Assembly (NCBI GenBank): GCA_002633005.1 | Contig: NMRA01000281.1 | Coordinates: forward strand, 346,108-410,107 | Source of the DNA: Phoronis australis | Taxonomy: Eukaryota; Phoronida; Phoronidae | Direction: 5' to 3' | DNA length: 64,000 bases | In this document: in pieces, positions 46,897-58,537 of the stretch | Layout of the letters: each line of letters opens with the position of its first letter | Numbering within the stretch: the first letter of the stretch is position 1 | Notes under the pieces: generated by a model | Databases searched by the model: none | Told to the model about the DNA's origin: nothing | The model's input: the letters and a program-made list of their open reading frames with translations, nothing else | Translations under genes and position numbers: made by a program

Positions 46897-49800
46897 ATGG
46901 CTAGCCAAAATATGGACCCCGCAATAGCTATTGCAGCGGAAAAAGACAAAATATCATCGAGCTCAAAGACAAACGATACAAACTTAACCAAAAGGTAACT
47001 TTTTGTCACTGTTCTGTGTTCAGCTGTCATATTGTCATAACTATTTAACTGGTGAGATATTTGTTTAACATGTAACTCTTTGAACTTCATTTTCTAGGAC
47101 TTGGAGACCATGATTAGAAATACTTCGTGTTTCTTTCAAGTTTGCCGTGCTTAAACTTGGAATTGCGCTTGATCTCAAGGTCGTGTATGCGTGAACTATC
47201 AGAGAAATCTTGGAAAGTTCACTCAAGTAATCACCTTGTCTTCATCGACTAGATGCAGACAGACTTGATCACCGTCTAGCTGGCCCAGTAGGGACGGTGG
47301 AGCTCCTATAGCAACTTCATACGCCGGCGAATTATGCTTCAAACTGACTAAAACATCAAAGTCACGTTGATGTAAATACCTTTTGTGCATCTAGAGGGAC
47401 ACCAAAAGCGTAGGTCAGGAGGCCGTTGATGCATTTAATTCAAGGTTCCAACTCGATGAAATTCTCCCGTTATCAAACTTTTTCTTCGAGTAGTCCCTTT
47501 TTCCAGAATCGGTAACTCGCCATTTTTACACTGAGCATGCCAGGGATATGACATCACACCACCTGCCACGCGCATTGTTAAAAATGGTGAGGAATTATGC
47601 ATTGACGACCTCCTAAGGTGTCCCTTTATGCGCTAAAGGTATTTATAGCAACGTGACTTTGATGTTTTAGTTAGAGTGAGACATACTTCGCCCACCGAAA
47701 AGCTTCCGGCGGATGAAGCTCCTACATGGGAGCTCCACAGGCTCTACTGGGCCAGCTAGAGCCAGTGTCTAGACGAGCTGATGAAAATGTGCAGTGCACT
47801 TTATAAAAACAAATCACAATTGTTGTTATATATATTAGTAAAATATCCAATTATAGCATTCCAAGAAATAGAACAGATTACAGGAAAAAGCTGTCTGCCT
47901 ATTTGATGTAAAATAGTCGGGTGCCTCCATCTGGGGCACCCCTTAATGTTTGCGCTACCTGTAAACGACCTAGCTTTATATGTTATGTGGACTTTTTTAA
48001 ATTGTTATAGGAGTTGTTCTCGTCTTTGTTGACATACAATGACGCAATACACTGGACAGAGTGTAGAGTGTGGTCACCTGAATCAAGAAGAAGTGTATTT
48101 TATCAAACCTGTGTTAGCTTTTTTCATCTTTTGGCAATTTTATTCACACAAGAATAATTGATTGACAGGAATTTCAGAAAATAGTCCCATGCATGGTTAT
48201 ACACATGGAAGACCTTTCGAAATTGTAACCTCTTTGAAACGTATGCGTTTTTAATGTATAGATGATGCTCCTATTTCACTGAGCTCAAAGTTGACACCTA
48301 TGATCACTCCACAAATTTAAATATATTACAAACTAGTGGCATTGTTTTCCATGTGGCTAACCAATTTAGTCTACTGAGGAGAAAGTGTAATTTTGAATGC
48401 CATTTGTTTTTCATCATATTTTTGCTCACTTTTTACCCCTTCCTTTCCAAAGTTGTAGAATTTCACATCGAGGCTATATTTGAACAGACCTTTGCACCTA
48501 TTCAGTTATTATGTCCTGGGCCACAAATCAAATAGAGCGGTCGCTGATTTTGAGTCAATTTTTCCAGTCAATAAGTTGCGGCTGTAGCCCATTTGTCAAT
48601 GATTGCCTGTTTCTTGAAATCAACTAACTATATTTAGGACTGACCTTTCCTAATGAATGGTTTTCAAAATCTAAAGTTATCCTGTCAACACTGCTGTGCC
48701 GATGGCAGATGGCATCCAATGATGTATGCACTCCCAAACATGCTAGCATAGTATTGTCAAACCTGCAAGACACTAATACGCCTATTATAATAAATGTTTC
48801 ATTCCTGGCTTGCCTTTCTTGTTTTAGATTTGAATGGTCTTAAAAAATTATCTTTTTTATTTCTAGGTTAAACAGAGAGCTAATGCTTGTAATGGTGAGT
48901 ATTCAATAACTGTTTCTGACTGGTAAAATGATGAAATCTTGTGAATTTAGTATACTGCATTGAAGCCAAATAGAAGAAATAAAAGATTAGTAGCATTGCA
49001 GACAAATGCTTTCTGTTCTTTGACTTCTATACCAAAAATGTTTTTTAGAAATTGATCGTTTTCCCGACATTGTTAGAAACTGTTGCATTTTATCTGCAAG
49101 ATTTTCCACTCATTATATCCTCATGCTATTATAAACATGAGGTGAAAGACGTGACCCATAAGATAAGAGTGTTGTGTGACTCTAGAGTCAAAAGAGTGCT
49201 TCATCAATGATAGGATGAAGTACTTTTATATTAGAACAGGAAAGTAATTTAATTTCTGTTAATTAGACCGCATTGGCAACCTATAGGCAGCATTTCATTA
49301 AATTTACAGACTGACTGTTGGCGATGATTGGTTAGGTACTCTATTAATTTTGCATACCCGTCAGCTACGAAGTCTGTACATATGTACATACCGGTGTGCA
49401 GTTTATATATGGTACACACCGACACGTGTATTTTGTGGTGCCTAAGTGGAGAATTACTGTATAGCTGGAATGTTCAACACTGCGATGCCTGCTATAGTTA
49501 GTATTGCGCATTGTTTGTCTTCTTCTTTGCATTTGTCTGTGGTGTGACTTTCTTTTCAAATATTGAACTTTTTTCAAATTCATTTTTTCATCTCCTTTTC
49601 AGACGTCTGGCATCAAGGGTATTTCAGCTTTTCCTGTTGGTGATAGTTTATTCAGTTGGATTGGCACAATAGATGGTGCCAAAGGAACAGTAAGTCTTTG
49701 ACAGGTTACCTAACAATGGTGAGCATGACTGGTGAAATTTCTGACCAAAATATGGAAAATTTAGTCAGAGGCTGGTACAAACAGTGAATTACACACCTGT

Positions 49801-52800
49801 GCGCGCTCCTTACTTCAGTAGTTTGGAGAAGTTCTCAGTTCTCAGTACGTGCCAGAAATAATTCTTTTCTCAACAACTGGGGTGTAGCAGAATTCCATCG
49901 TGACTGTTGAATGTTAAGAGAATTCACGACAGCAAAACAGAATTTATTTCCAGTTAGTTCAAACATGTGACTGTGTAGCTCAACTTTGAATGAGTTTTTA
50001 TTTCTTGCCAACATTGCAGTTTTGTGACGAACACAAAGTTAACCAATGCCCGCATTACTCGAGTGCACAAAATTGTGCCCTCCAGATTTCATAGCTATCC
50101 ACTTTCAAGTTGCCGCGTACAAATACTGAAATATCTGTTGTCAATTCTCTTAGAACACAGAAAATAGGCAAAAGTGATGCACTTTAAAGCTTTATCGTTT
50201 TTCAGTTCTTTTCCATGGCTGCCATTATAGGACATAGACACCAGATTCGCTTATTTTCTTAGGAAATTCCCTATAGAGATGTCACCTCAATTTCTAATTA
50301 GTGTATTTGCACAGGAAATTTGAATATTTTTGCTACATGGCAATACAAAGGAAAACATTTTGGCATTGAAAAGTCTTTTAACGACTTCCATTAGTAGAAT
50401 TGTTGCGTGAGTACCTTTGGTATTAGCTTGGAGGTGCAATTGCTGAATTTTTAAGCTCCAATGACACCAGCAACCATATAGTCGAGAGACGTTCAGGATG
50501 AACATATAACTGGCTAACCCAGCAGGTGGCGCTAGTATAGTGACATTGCCCTCCTGATGCTGACGCGGCATTATGAGGCACTGGTGAGGCATTTTGACGT
50601 TGAGGCTTGTACATCACAGATCTTGTGCATTGAAAATATACAAAGTTAGCAGTCCATGTACTATTACTCTATGCTGCCACCTGACATCTTTTCTGAAATT
50701 GTGGACATTTCCAACAACATAAAGAGGCTGTTATTTTTGGGAAGATTTCTCCCTAGATAACTTTTTCATAAACATTTTGTTGTAATTAGACATTCTTTGT
50801 TTTCTACGCATACCAGTTGTCACATGTTTCTCAAGCAAGTTTGAACTCTGTACTTCTGGTATGAACTTCTAGAACTTCAGATGTTCTTTGTGTCTGAACT
50901 AAACCTGTTATGTATGTTGTTTACTCAAGGTGTATGAAAACTTACGGTACAAGCTGTCTTTTGAGTTTCCCCGGAGCTACCCTTACACAGCACCCACAGT
51001 GAAGTTTGTGACGCCAATTTACCACCCCAATGTAGACGAACATGGTAATATCTGCCTGGATATCTTGAAGGAAAATTGGGTAGCCTCGTTAGAGGTGCGC
51101 ACCATCCTGTTGTCTATTCAAAGCTTGCTGGGAGGTAGGGATATCTTTGCAATTGCTAACAATGGAGTCAGTTAATTGTGATTGTTATGAACACTTTAAT
51201 TTGCTAATACTGCTACAAAGCTAGAAATTAAAAGTTACATTTTGCCCTGTTTAGCTGGCTAAAAAATGAATACTGAATCGGACTTTTTGCTCTCATCAAA
51301 TCAGTCTCATAAAACACCTAACTATGATGACAGGATTCTGTTTGTGTTAGGGCTGTTCCAGTAAAATCCGTGTGGGAAGGGGGGGGGCGGCAGTAGAAAT
51401 AAAAATTCATGGGTGGCGGTCTTCAGAAAAAAATTCAAATTATGGGTGGTCCTTCCTGTAAGAAGTGATGCATTAAAAATGGGTGGTATTTTTTGACCTG
51501 TTAATGTTGACAGGTTGGTTACTTCAGCCGAACACATCTCCAAAGAAATCAAAACTCAAAAAAAATGCAATTGGCATATATCCTAACTTATCCCAATACA
51601 AAAAAGCTCATGTTGCCAGTGAACAGAGTGCAATATGTTCACTAAGCCATTAATCAAGTCATGGGCAACTTGATTTGAGCCAATTTTTTGTCTGCTGTCC
51701 TATTGAATTGAAAAGTTATGCAACACTAAACTGGTGTTAACACATATAAGAAAATTGATGATTTTTAAATAAAAAGTATGAGGAGTAAGATAAACAAGTT
51801 CCAATATTCACTTGACATAGAAGTATAAAAGAGTTCGTGGAGACAGTTTGAGATTCATAGATCCTTATAATTAAAAAAATGTTCTTTGAAATTATAGACA
51901 CATGATGAACAGAGACACCTGGTGGCTGCCAAAAGTATTGCTCACAGGCTACTTTAGTTTTTGACAATATTGGACAAGACAACTAGTTCTTGTCTGTCAA
52001 TCATCTAAGTTCTTAACAGGTCCTCCTGGAAGCAATTTTTTTGCAAGTGTTGGATTTTATATTTTAACCTATTAAAAATAATTAAAAAATTATGGGTCAT
52101 GGGTCGGAGAAATAAATGAAAAATATGGGCGGTGGGTACGAAATAAAAGTGCCTTCCCCCCTCCCATACAGATTTTGCTGGAACAGCCCTTAGTTATTCA
52201 AGCCACAGGTCATGCATAGAATTACCATTCTCGAAGTCACAATTTCAGGATTAACCAACTCGTTTTGTTGTTTCATGTTGATAATTGAAATAGTCCTGGC
52301 ATGGCAAGTAATTTTATGAGAGTAAAAGGCCTATTCAATTTTGATTTATAATACAGCTAAACATGGCAAAATGTAACATTTAGGTTGACATCTTGTTCAA
52401 CTGGTATTAGTGCAGTTATCTTGCATACTTCACCACGTAGACAGCATGTGCAGTATAACTCCACATCATTTCATTGTACGGGCCACAAAGAGGTGATGCC
52501 CAACTACATGGTGTACAGCAAATAGCAACCAGTGCCACAAACAGGAGCTCATCTAAGTTCCCTAGGTCTCCTGCATGTTTTTGCATGTGAAAATGCATAT
52601 TGTGTTTCCCTATGATGTTCTAGTTCATTACTGTGTCAGTTTTTAATTTGGTACAAATCGAGGGTGAGCTCCGTGTTGAACACTCAAATTTATTGAAAAT
52701 TAATAGGATCTTTTCATGCATCCCCCCTAATTTAAGGATTAAATCCCTGTTTATTTGTCATCAAACTCAGGGCTCAGTTTTCAGTTATAATGGCATTGAT

Positions 52801-53621
52801 CAATGAGGAGCTAAGGATAAAGATGAAATGATAGTAAGTGTGAGTAAAAAAACGACACAAATACTTATATTGGTTTGTGGCCAGGAACTTAGTTGATACC
52901 CATTAGGGACTATTTCATGCAACAGGGCACAGATAACCAGAGAAGCGAATCACTCCTCTGGCATACTCTAGGCATAAGAGCACTGTCCTGTCTATATTGC
53001 GCTCTGTATTGCAGGTTTATCTCCAGTTAGTTGATGTGGTCACTTCTGGCTGAGAATGTGCTGTGTTCAGCTTTTGAGCATGAATGTGTTGCAGTGCTCT
53101 TGCTTCACTGCTGGATTAACAAGAATTATTCAGTTCTAGCTTTTAAAGTCTCGAGAATCTATTAGTAATTTATAATTCATTGGTTGAATTGTTGAAATCT
53201 TCATTTAAAAGACATTATATAACATGGCCATGGAGTGATGTGATGTCATAAAATTGACCACCAAAGATTATAATGCTCATCACAGAAAGTTAATATACTA
53301 TAAGAATTGTCAATTCTGTTCAATTTTAGTAAAAGAACTCATTTTGTGACGTCACAAAATTTTATGCTGTGAACATCTTTTGAATTTCTTTGTACGGCAG
53401 ATTTATGATCCAGAAATTAACTAGACTGAGCACAATGGTGGCATATAGTGGAGACATAACAGTGTATTGAGTTCAACATGGAGAGTCTTTTCCTTATTTC
53501 AGAGCCCAACAACGCTAGTCCATTAAACGTGCAAGCTGCTGAAATGTGGGACAATCAGGAGCTGTTCAAGGCCACACTGCTGAAGCATTACAAGGAAAAG
53601 GTGGAACAGACAAAACAATAA
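46897..53621 (+). CDS. UBE2C: Ubiquitin-conjugating enzyme E2 C (APC/C-specific E2)
   Basis: Transfers ubiquitin, with the anaphase-promoting complex, to mitotic substrates such as cyclin B and securin. Exons: 46897-46994, 48867-48894 (28-bp microexon, LNRELMLVM), 49603-49689, 50930-51134, 53503-53621. All phases fit and the product is 178 residues (human 179). The start MASQNMDP matches the vertebrate start MASQNRDP, which is why I chose it over in-frame methionines further upstream. The UBC fold is complete: [11 protein letters not shown], the HPN motif in [20 protein letters not shown] with catalytic Cys113, [16 protein letters not shown], and C-terminal [10 protein letters not shown]. It is transcribed divergently from the MCUR1-family gene and ends tail to tail with the RANBP9/10-like gene. 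Confidence 0.97.
47240..47785. mobile_element. UBE2C: Foldback element, about 545 bp, in UBE2C intron 1
   Basis: Left arm contains CTAGCTGGCCCAGTAG, GGAGCTCC, GCCGGCG and AACATCAAAGTCACGTTG. The right arm holds the reverse complement of each in mirrored order, ending CTACTGGGCCAGCTAG and GACGAGCTGATGAA. The arms are roughly 190 bp with imperfect pairing around a central loop. No clear target duplication was found. Confidence 0.55.
51350..52189. mobile_element. PIF/Harbinger-like non-autonomous element, 840 bp, in UBE2C intron 4
   Basis: Terminal inverted repeats begin GGGCTGTTCCAGTAAAATC and, inverted from the right end, GGGCTGTTCCAGCAAAATC, followed by a G-rich tract on both sides. The element is flanked by TTA (51347-51349 and 52190-52192). 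A 3-bp TTA target duplication and GGG termini are typical of PIF/Harbinger elements. There is no transposase ORF, so it would be a deletion derivative or MITE. Confidence 0.6.
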
Positions 53622-53734
53622 CTCGATCGTCAGACATCACGACATGTGTGGGTGTGGGATCACCAACAACCTTCTCTGAGGCATGTGAAAGACACATGCA
53701 TACCACACTAAAGTTTTACTGGGGGTGCGACTTG

Positions 53735-54030
53735 AAAATAGACCAATCACACCGTAAGCTTTGAGTAAGCTTTGAAACTTAGGGCTCATGGCCACCAAAC
53801 TGTACTCGGATCTTGACCAATTACATTGCATGCTTCGGGTAAACTTTCAAATTCCAACCATGTGATTGTCAATTTTCGAGTAGTCGTGGTATAGTTGGTT
53901 GATTGTGAATCTAGATAGTGTGATTGGTCAATTTTATGTCTCGTAACTTAACTGAAGACTGCTCAAAGAATGACCAATCGTATGGCATACTTGAAACCTT
54001 GAAATTTCACTACATGTGATTGGTCTATTC
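53735..54030. repeat. UBE2C: Cluster of CCAAT/ATTGG motifs in the UBE2C 3' region
   Basis: GACCAATCACACC, GACCAATTACATTG, TGTGATTGGTCAA, GACCAATCGTATGG and ATGTGATTGGTCTA occur within 300 bp in both orientations, apparently degenerate copies of one 12- to 14-bp core. It lies directly after the UBE2C stop codon. Confidence 0.5.
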
Positions 54031-54950
54031 AGAGTCAAGTTAAGTGAGATGGTCAAAGCGCCTGACCTGGGTTGCATAAAATTACAAGTGCTAATTCACT
54101 GTTTAGCTATTGCTGTGTGAAGTAAAACATTGTTTTCTAGAGTATTACTCAAGGCCACCAGGTCATGTATGCTGACTGCCAGCAGAATATGGAGGATTTT
54201 TTGTAGTTTGCATTTGATTGTCTTTAATAGGAGAATGTTCATTTTCTGATGCATTTTTAGTCCTCCTGTGATTGGTAAAACATAGCCTACATTTCCTACA
54301 ACGATACAGCTCGGGATACTTATATATTTTGTATATGATTGTAAATTATCACGCTGTACATAGTGCATAAAAACCACCACAATGAACATAATTTACACTG
54401 TGGTATCTATTCATTTGCTTTTCAATGCCTAGTGCTCATCAGTGTAGGAATTCCTCTAAGCTTTGCTAAACCTATTTGTATGAGATTTATAAGAATTACA
54501 TTCGCTAGAAGGCCACTCTTCCTATTGCATGTACTGGGTTTTGATTTGTTGTTATCTAACCCAGTGAGTTCATTGCTGTATGCTAGCCAGAAATGCACCG
54601 AGCATGTATTTTTTTTTTACTTTGTCATGGGTCGAGTGTACTTATGGCTTGACTGTCGTAATTCACGCTGTCCAGATTTGCCGGCACGAGTTATAATCTA
54701 GTGATTCTTGTGAAATAACAGTACTGCGTATTAGTAAACATGCATATATGCATGACCTGTGTCACTTATAGCCCTTCTTCTTCAAACACCTTTTCATAAC
54801 CACTGCCTCTCTTTTCTCAATCTACAGTAAAATTAAGCCAGTTTTCAATTTTTTTTCATGAAAGATATGTATCATCATGTTCGAATTCTGCACTGTAGCA
54901 ACCATCGAACATTTTAAAAAATGTTGGAATTTGCAATGTTTGGAGCCTTT

Positions 54951-54956
54951 AATAAA
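54951..54956 (+). terminator. UBE2C: Candidate UBE2C polyadenylation signal
   Basis: AATAAA about 1.3 kb after the UBE2C stop, in the context CCTTTAATAAATGAG. Together with the signal at 55587 on the other strand it would leave roughly 600 bp between the two convergent transcripts. Confidence 0.4.
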
Positions 54957-55586
54957 TGAGAATGGGCAATTATTTTTACCCATCTGTATGATAAAAAGGA
55001 AAACCTTTCTTCATTGATACCAACGTCTGACTGAAATTTCCAGAGGAAAACTGATTTCTTTGTAGAAGCACTCTAAACCCTGGGCCAATTTCCATGACAT
55101 AGCGCCACCTGTGGGCAAGCCTAGTCATTCCTCTGTAAACTTTGCTCATATTTTATGTACATTTGTAAAAATCATTTGATGTGACGTATGAATGTGAATG
55201 GAAACCGGGAATATATGTGCACACAATGGTCTTCATGTGTTTCTGTACCATGAGATTTTGCAAGTTAAGTAAAATTTGTGAACGTTAGACGTGTTTTAGT
55301 CTGATCAAGTTCAGTTTTGCGGTTCACATATTCTAGTTTGTGCACGCAGCCCTTCATGTAAGTCTGGCTTTTCAAATTGGTTTTGATGAGACTTCATTTT
55401 CAATCTCACTTCATGAGAAGCAGAATAAAAATTCGACTTATTTGTATTTACAGTAAATATCTCTGGATGGGGTTTTCTAATAAAAACATGCACCGGCAAT
55501 GGAACAGGTTGCAACACGTAAATCATTAAATGTTGCAAAAAGAAATGAAACAAGCCCACGTTTTATAAACAAGACAATAACATAAT

Positions 55587-55592
55587 TTTATT
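55587..55592 (-). terminator. Candidate RANBP9/10-like polyadenylation signal
   Basis: AATAAA on the minus strand about 2.9 kb beyond the stop at 58538. The implied long 3' UTR would contain the repeat at 56208-56585 and the tRNA-like fragment at 56900-56966. Confidence 0.35.
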
Positions 55593-56207
55593 CATATCCA
55601 ATAATTTACTGCAAAGTCATCGTAATCACTATTATTTAACAAATCGCCATCTCAACATTCATAAAACTCCCATCCTATCTACACCAATACGCTTTCCTAC
55701 ATGACTGGACACACACCAAAACAATCATCAGTTTAACCCGTTGCACAATTTGCTGAGACAAAAGAGTTGAGTTGGAACACTATAATCTGTATGAGCAAGT
55801 GCACTTTAATACACGTGTAGAAAATATAAGTTCCTTTGCTTATTGGACTGCGTAAGTTTAGCCTTTTGGTCATTTCCGGCCAAATTCCCATTCGATTTCA
55901 TGTGAAAGTTTGCCAAAATCATTTACAGTTGAACCACATAAGTATAAGTCAAGGGACCTGCATTGCAAACCTCTACACGCTAATATGAGTGTTGTGACTA
56001 GGGTCTTGGAAATACATCACCGTTAACGTTCTTACAAACAGTGTAACATGCAACTAGGTTTCACTGTATAAGTTGTCTTTTTCGAACAACTCGGTCCCTA
56101 AAAGAAGGCCCCCAAGTCATTGCATCAAATTCGTACAAAGAGAACGCACTTCATAAAAATTTGACTCCAATGAAAATTCCATTTTAACAGAAGCCAGGGA
56201 TAGTTTA

Positions 56208-56585
56208 AGGATATGTAGGACTTTCACCACAAGTCTGCACTTTACCAAATATCTACAAAAATATACATTTTAACTATATAAAAGTATACATTTTCTGACA
56301 GCAAAAAACCTGCAGAAATTGATAATTGACTGTTTTGTAACAATGCAATCGATAACATGCACAAATCTCATTCGGTACAAACTGTTTTATCCAAGTTTTC
56401 AGTTTTTCATGGAAATCATTACTTGTACAATTTTCAACAGCCCCTCATGCAGAAGTGGGGCACTTTAAAATCAATTCCTTACACTGTTATGGAATAAACT
56501 AAAGTACTACCTGAAAGTCTCGCATGAATCTGTAGTAAGCCATATTTGGACATTTTTCTAGGGTCCTACACAACCTTAAACGAGA
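56208..56585. repeat. Interspersed repeat family 3
   Basis: Begins AAGGATATGTAGGACTTTC and ends GGGTCCTACACAACCTTAAA, an inverted-repeat relationship that supports a terminal-inverted-repeat element. Lies in the RANBP9/10-like 3' UTR region. Confidence 0.5.
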
Positions 56586-56899
56586 ATTAGATTTTCATAT
56601 CCTGGCATTGTGTCATTCCACCAACGCGAACATTTTGTTCTCTTCCAAGTGCAACCATTGTATGGAGGTAAACATGTTGAAAGTAAAATGCAGTTGACAG
56701 CAGGCTAAAATTTTAACAACTGGGTTGTATTTGGTGTACGCACGAAATTAAAAAAAATTGAAAAAACGTATACAACCTGTTTAACAGCATTTCCTTATCA
56801 AACCAAACCACATAGGCAAAAGCACAAGTCAACACTGAGATAAGTCATAGGCTTAAACGGACATTCTTGGTGAGAAAAGCAATTTTACAGAAATTATCA

Positions 56900-56966
56900 G
56901 TAGCGCGGTATCGAACCCACTATCTTCACATCAGCAGTCAAACGCTCTACCGCTGAGTCAAATCCC
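56900..56966 (-). other. tRNA-like or SINE-head sequence
   Basis: The minus strand reads GGGATTTGACTCAGCGGTAG then AGCGTTTGACTGCTGATG and GTGGGTTCGATACC, with good box A and box B resemblance and a GCT in the anticodon position. The T-stem pairing is poor and the acceptor ends do not pair, so I read it as a tRNA pseudogene or the head of a SINE in the RANBP9/10 3' UTR region. Confidence 0.4.
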
Positions 56967-58537
56967 ATGCCATATTTTGAGCATATTTCACTGGTGAAGT
57001 CACCAACCCTGATTTTAATGAATATCCTGCAAACAACACTCCAGAGAGATGCTTCAAGCAAAGTAGCTCACAGAGCCTGAAATGTCTTAGTACCATACCA
57101 AAAGTTCAAATCCTTTGACAGCCACTGAATAATGAAAATTTTCTCATAAAACTTGTTTAACGGGTCGATAATCACGGATTCCGAGATTTCACTATTTGTA
57201 ACCAACTACTCAGAACAGAAGATCATTATACAGTTATTAAAACAATCCAAATTTTGACACCAAAATATCGAGTGGTTTGAGGACAGTTTTCTTCAGATCC
57301 ATCAATAAACAAGCTCTAATGGTTAGGAATGCTCACAGAGTTCGTATAACATTTTCAAACCTGCTTTTATCATTTGACGACTGACACGAGTTAAAAATTT
57401 GCGTGATCAAGACATTGTTAAGGTCTGTTTTAACACCTGCTAAAATGTGCTACAACACGGTTTAGTATCCGTTTAAAATATAATCAAATCACGTCACAAC
57501 GGACCCTCTGGGAACCTTCCTGTTACTTTTGTGCTAACCAAATTTTGATGTAAGCAAAGCAATTTGTGTAAAGTACTGTTAGATCGGGACTTGTGAAATG
57601 AATCATGCATTGAAACAGGTGATGCAGAATGGGAACATAATGCAATTAATACTGGCCATTGTCAAAACATCGCTCACACAAGCACAGTTCCGAGTATCAA
57701 AAGTTCTTTAACCTTTTCCAATCTAAGGACAGATGGCAATTACAAGAATTTGGAATTAGGTGAGACATCATAAAACAATGGTGCTTCAATGTTTCCACAA
57801 CAATGCACCCTCCTGAGGTCATGATTTCATTTAACACTTCATACGGTTAAATGTACTTTATAGGCAATTTCAACAAACTTAATCTTAATAGCGCCACTGA
57901 CATCATATGCCACGCTACACCAAACCCAGGATCAGACTTTGGCTTACGAGTAACAGAAAGTAGCAGAAAATGTCTCCTAAAAATGGCCTATCAGATTCAA
58001 ATGAAATTATCTACTGTTCAACAGTGTTCAACGTGCTGTTTCTTAAAATGTATCAATTTACAAAGGTGCTATCGAAAATTGTAATTTTTACCAAAACATC
58101 TTGAAGTCGGAAATGTACAAAACAAAAACAGAGAGGCATAAACCTAAAGAAATCACTTGGCATGAATGTAACAATTCTTTGCAATATTTTACAAATAAGA
58201 CATGGTCATGTGACCCAACAAATGGCAGGTTGGTACATGCTTATTACTTAGATCAAAATATGTAGTTTAGTGATTAAATCAAAAAAAGTTTTGTGGATTT
58301 TTGGTTAAGTCACTCATGTTCTTATGAACAGTCAAGTTTCATGAAACGGACCCCAGGAGGCTTTAACAAGTCTCACACGAGTGTTCACATGACATGTAAT
58401 TTGATGCATCGAAAATACTTTTCAGTTCCATCTCACAACAGATGGCAGTGCTATCTAGCAGTCATCTGGTAATCCTCTGTAGCTAGAACTCAACTGGTCA
58501 TCCACAACTGTACATTGGTGATGAACACCAGGTGTCG

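Larger units (their letters stand above)
53622..58537. other. Convergent 3' UTR region of UBE2C and the RANBP9/10-like gene
   Basis: No coding exon seen. The left part holds the CCAAT-motif cluster and the UBE2C polyadenylation candidate; the right part holds a family-3 repeat and a tRNA-like fragment. Confidence 0.6.

Noticed and set aside
56900-56966. Functional tRNA gene
   Set aside because: Box A and B are good but the T-stem and acceptor stem do not pair; a tRNA-derived fragment is more likely.
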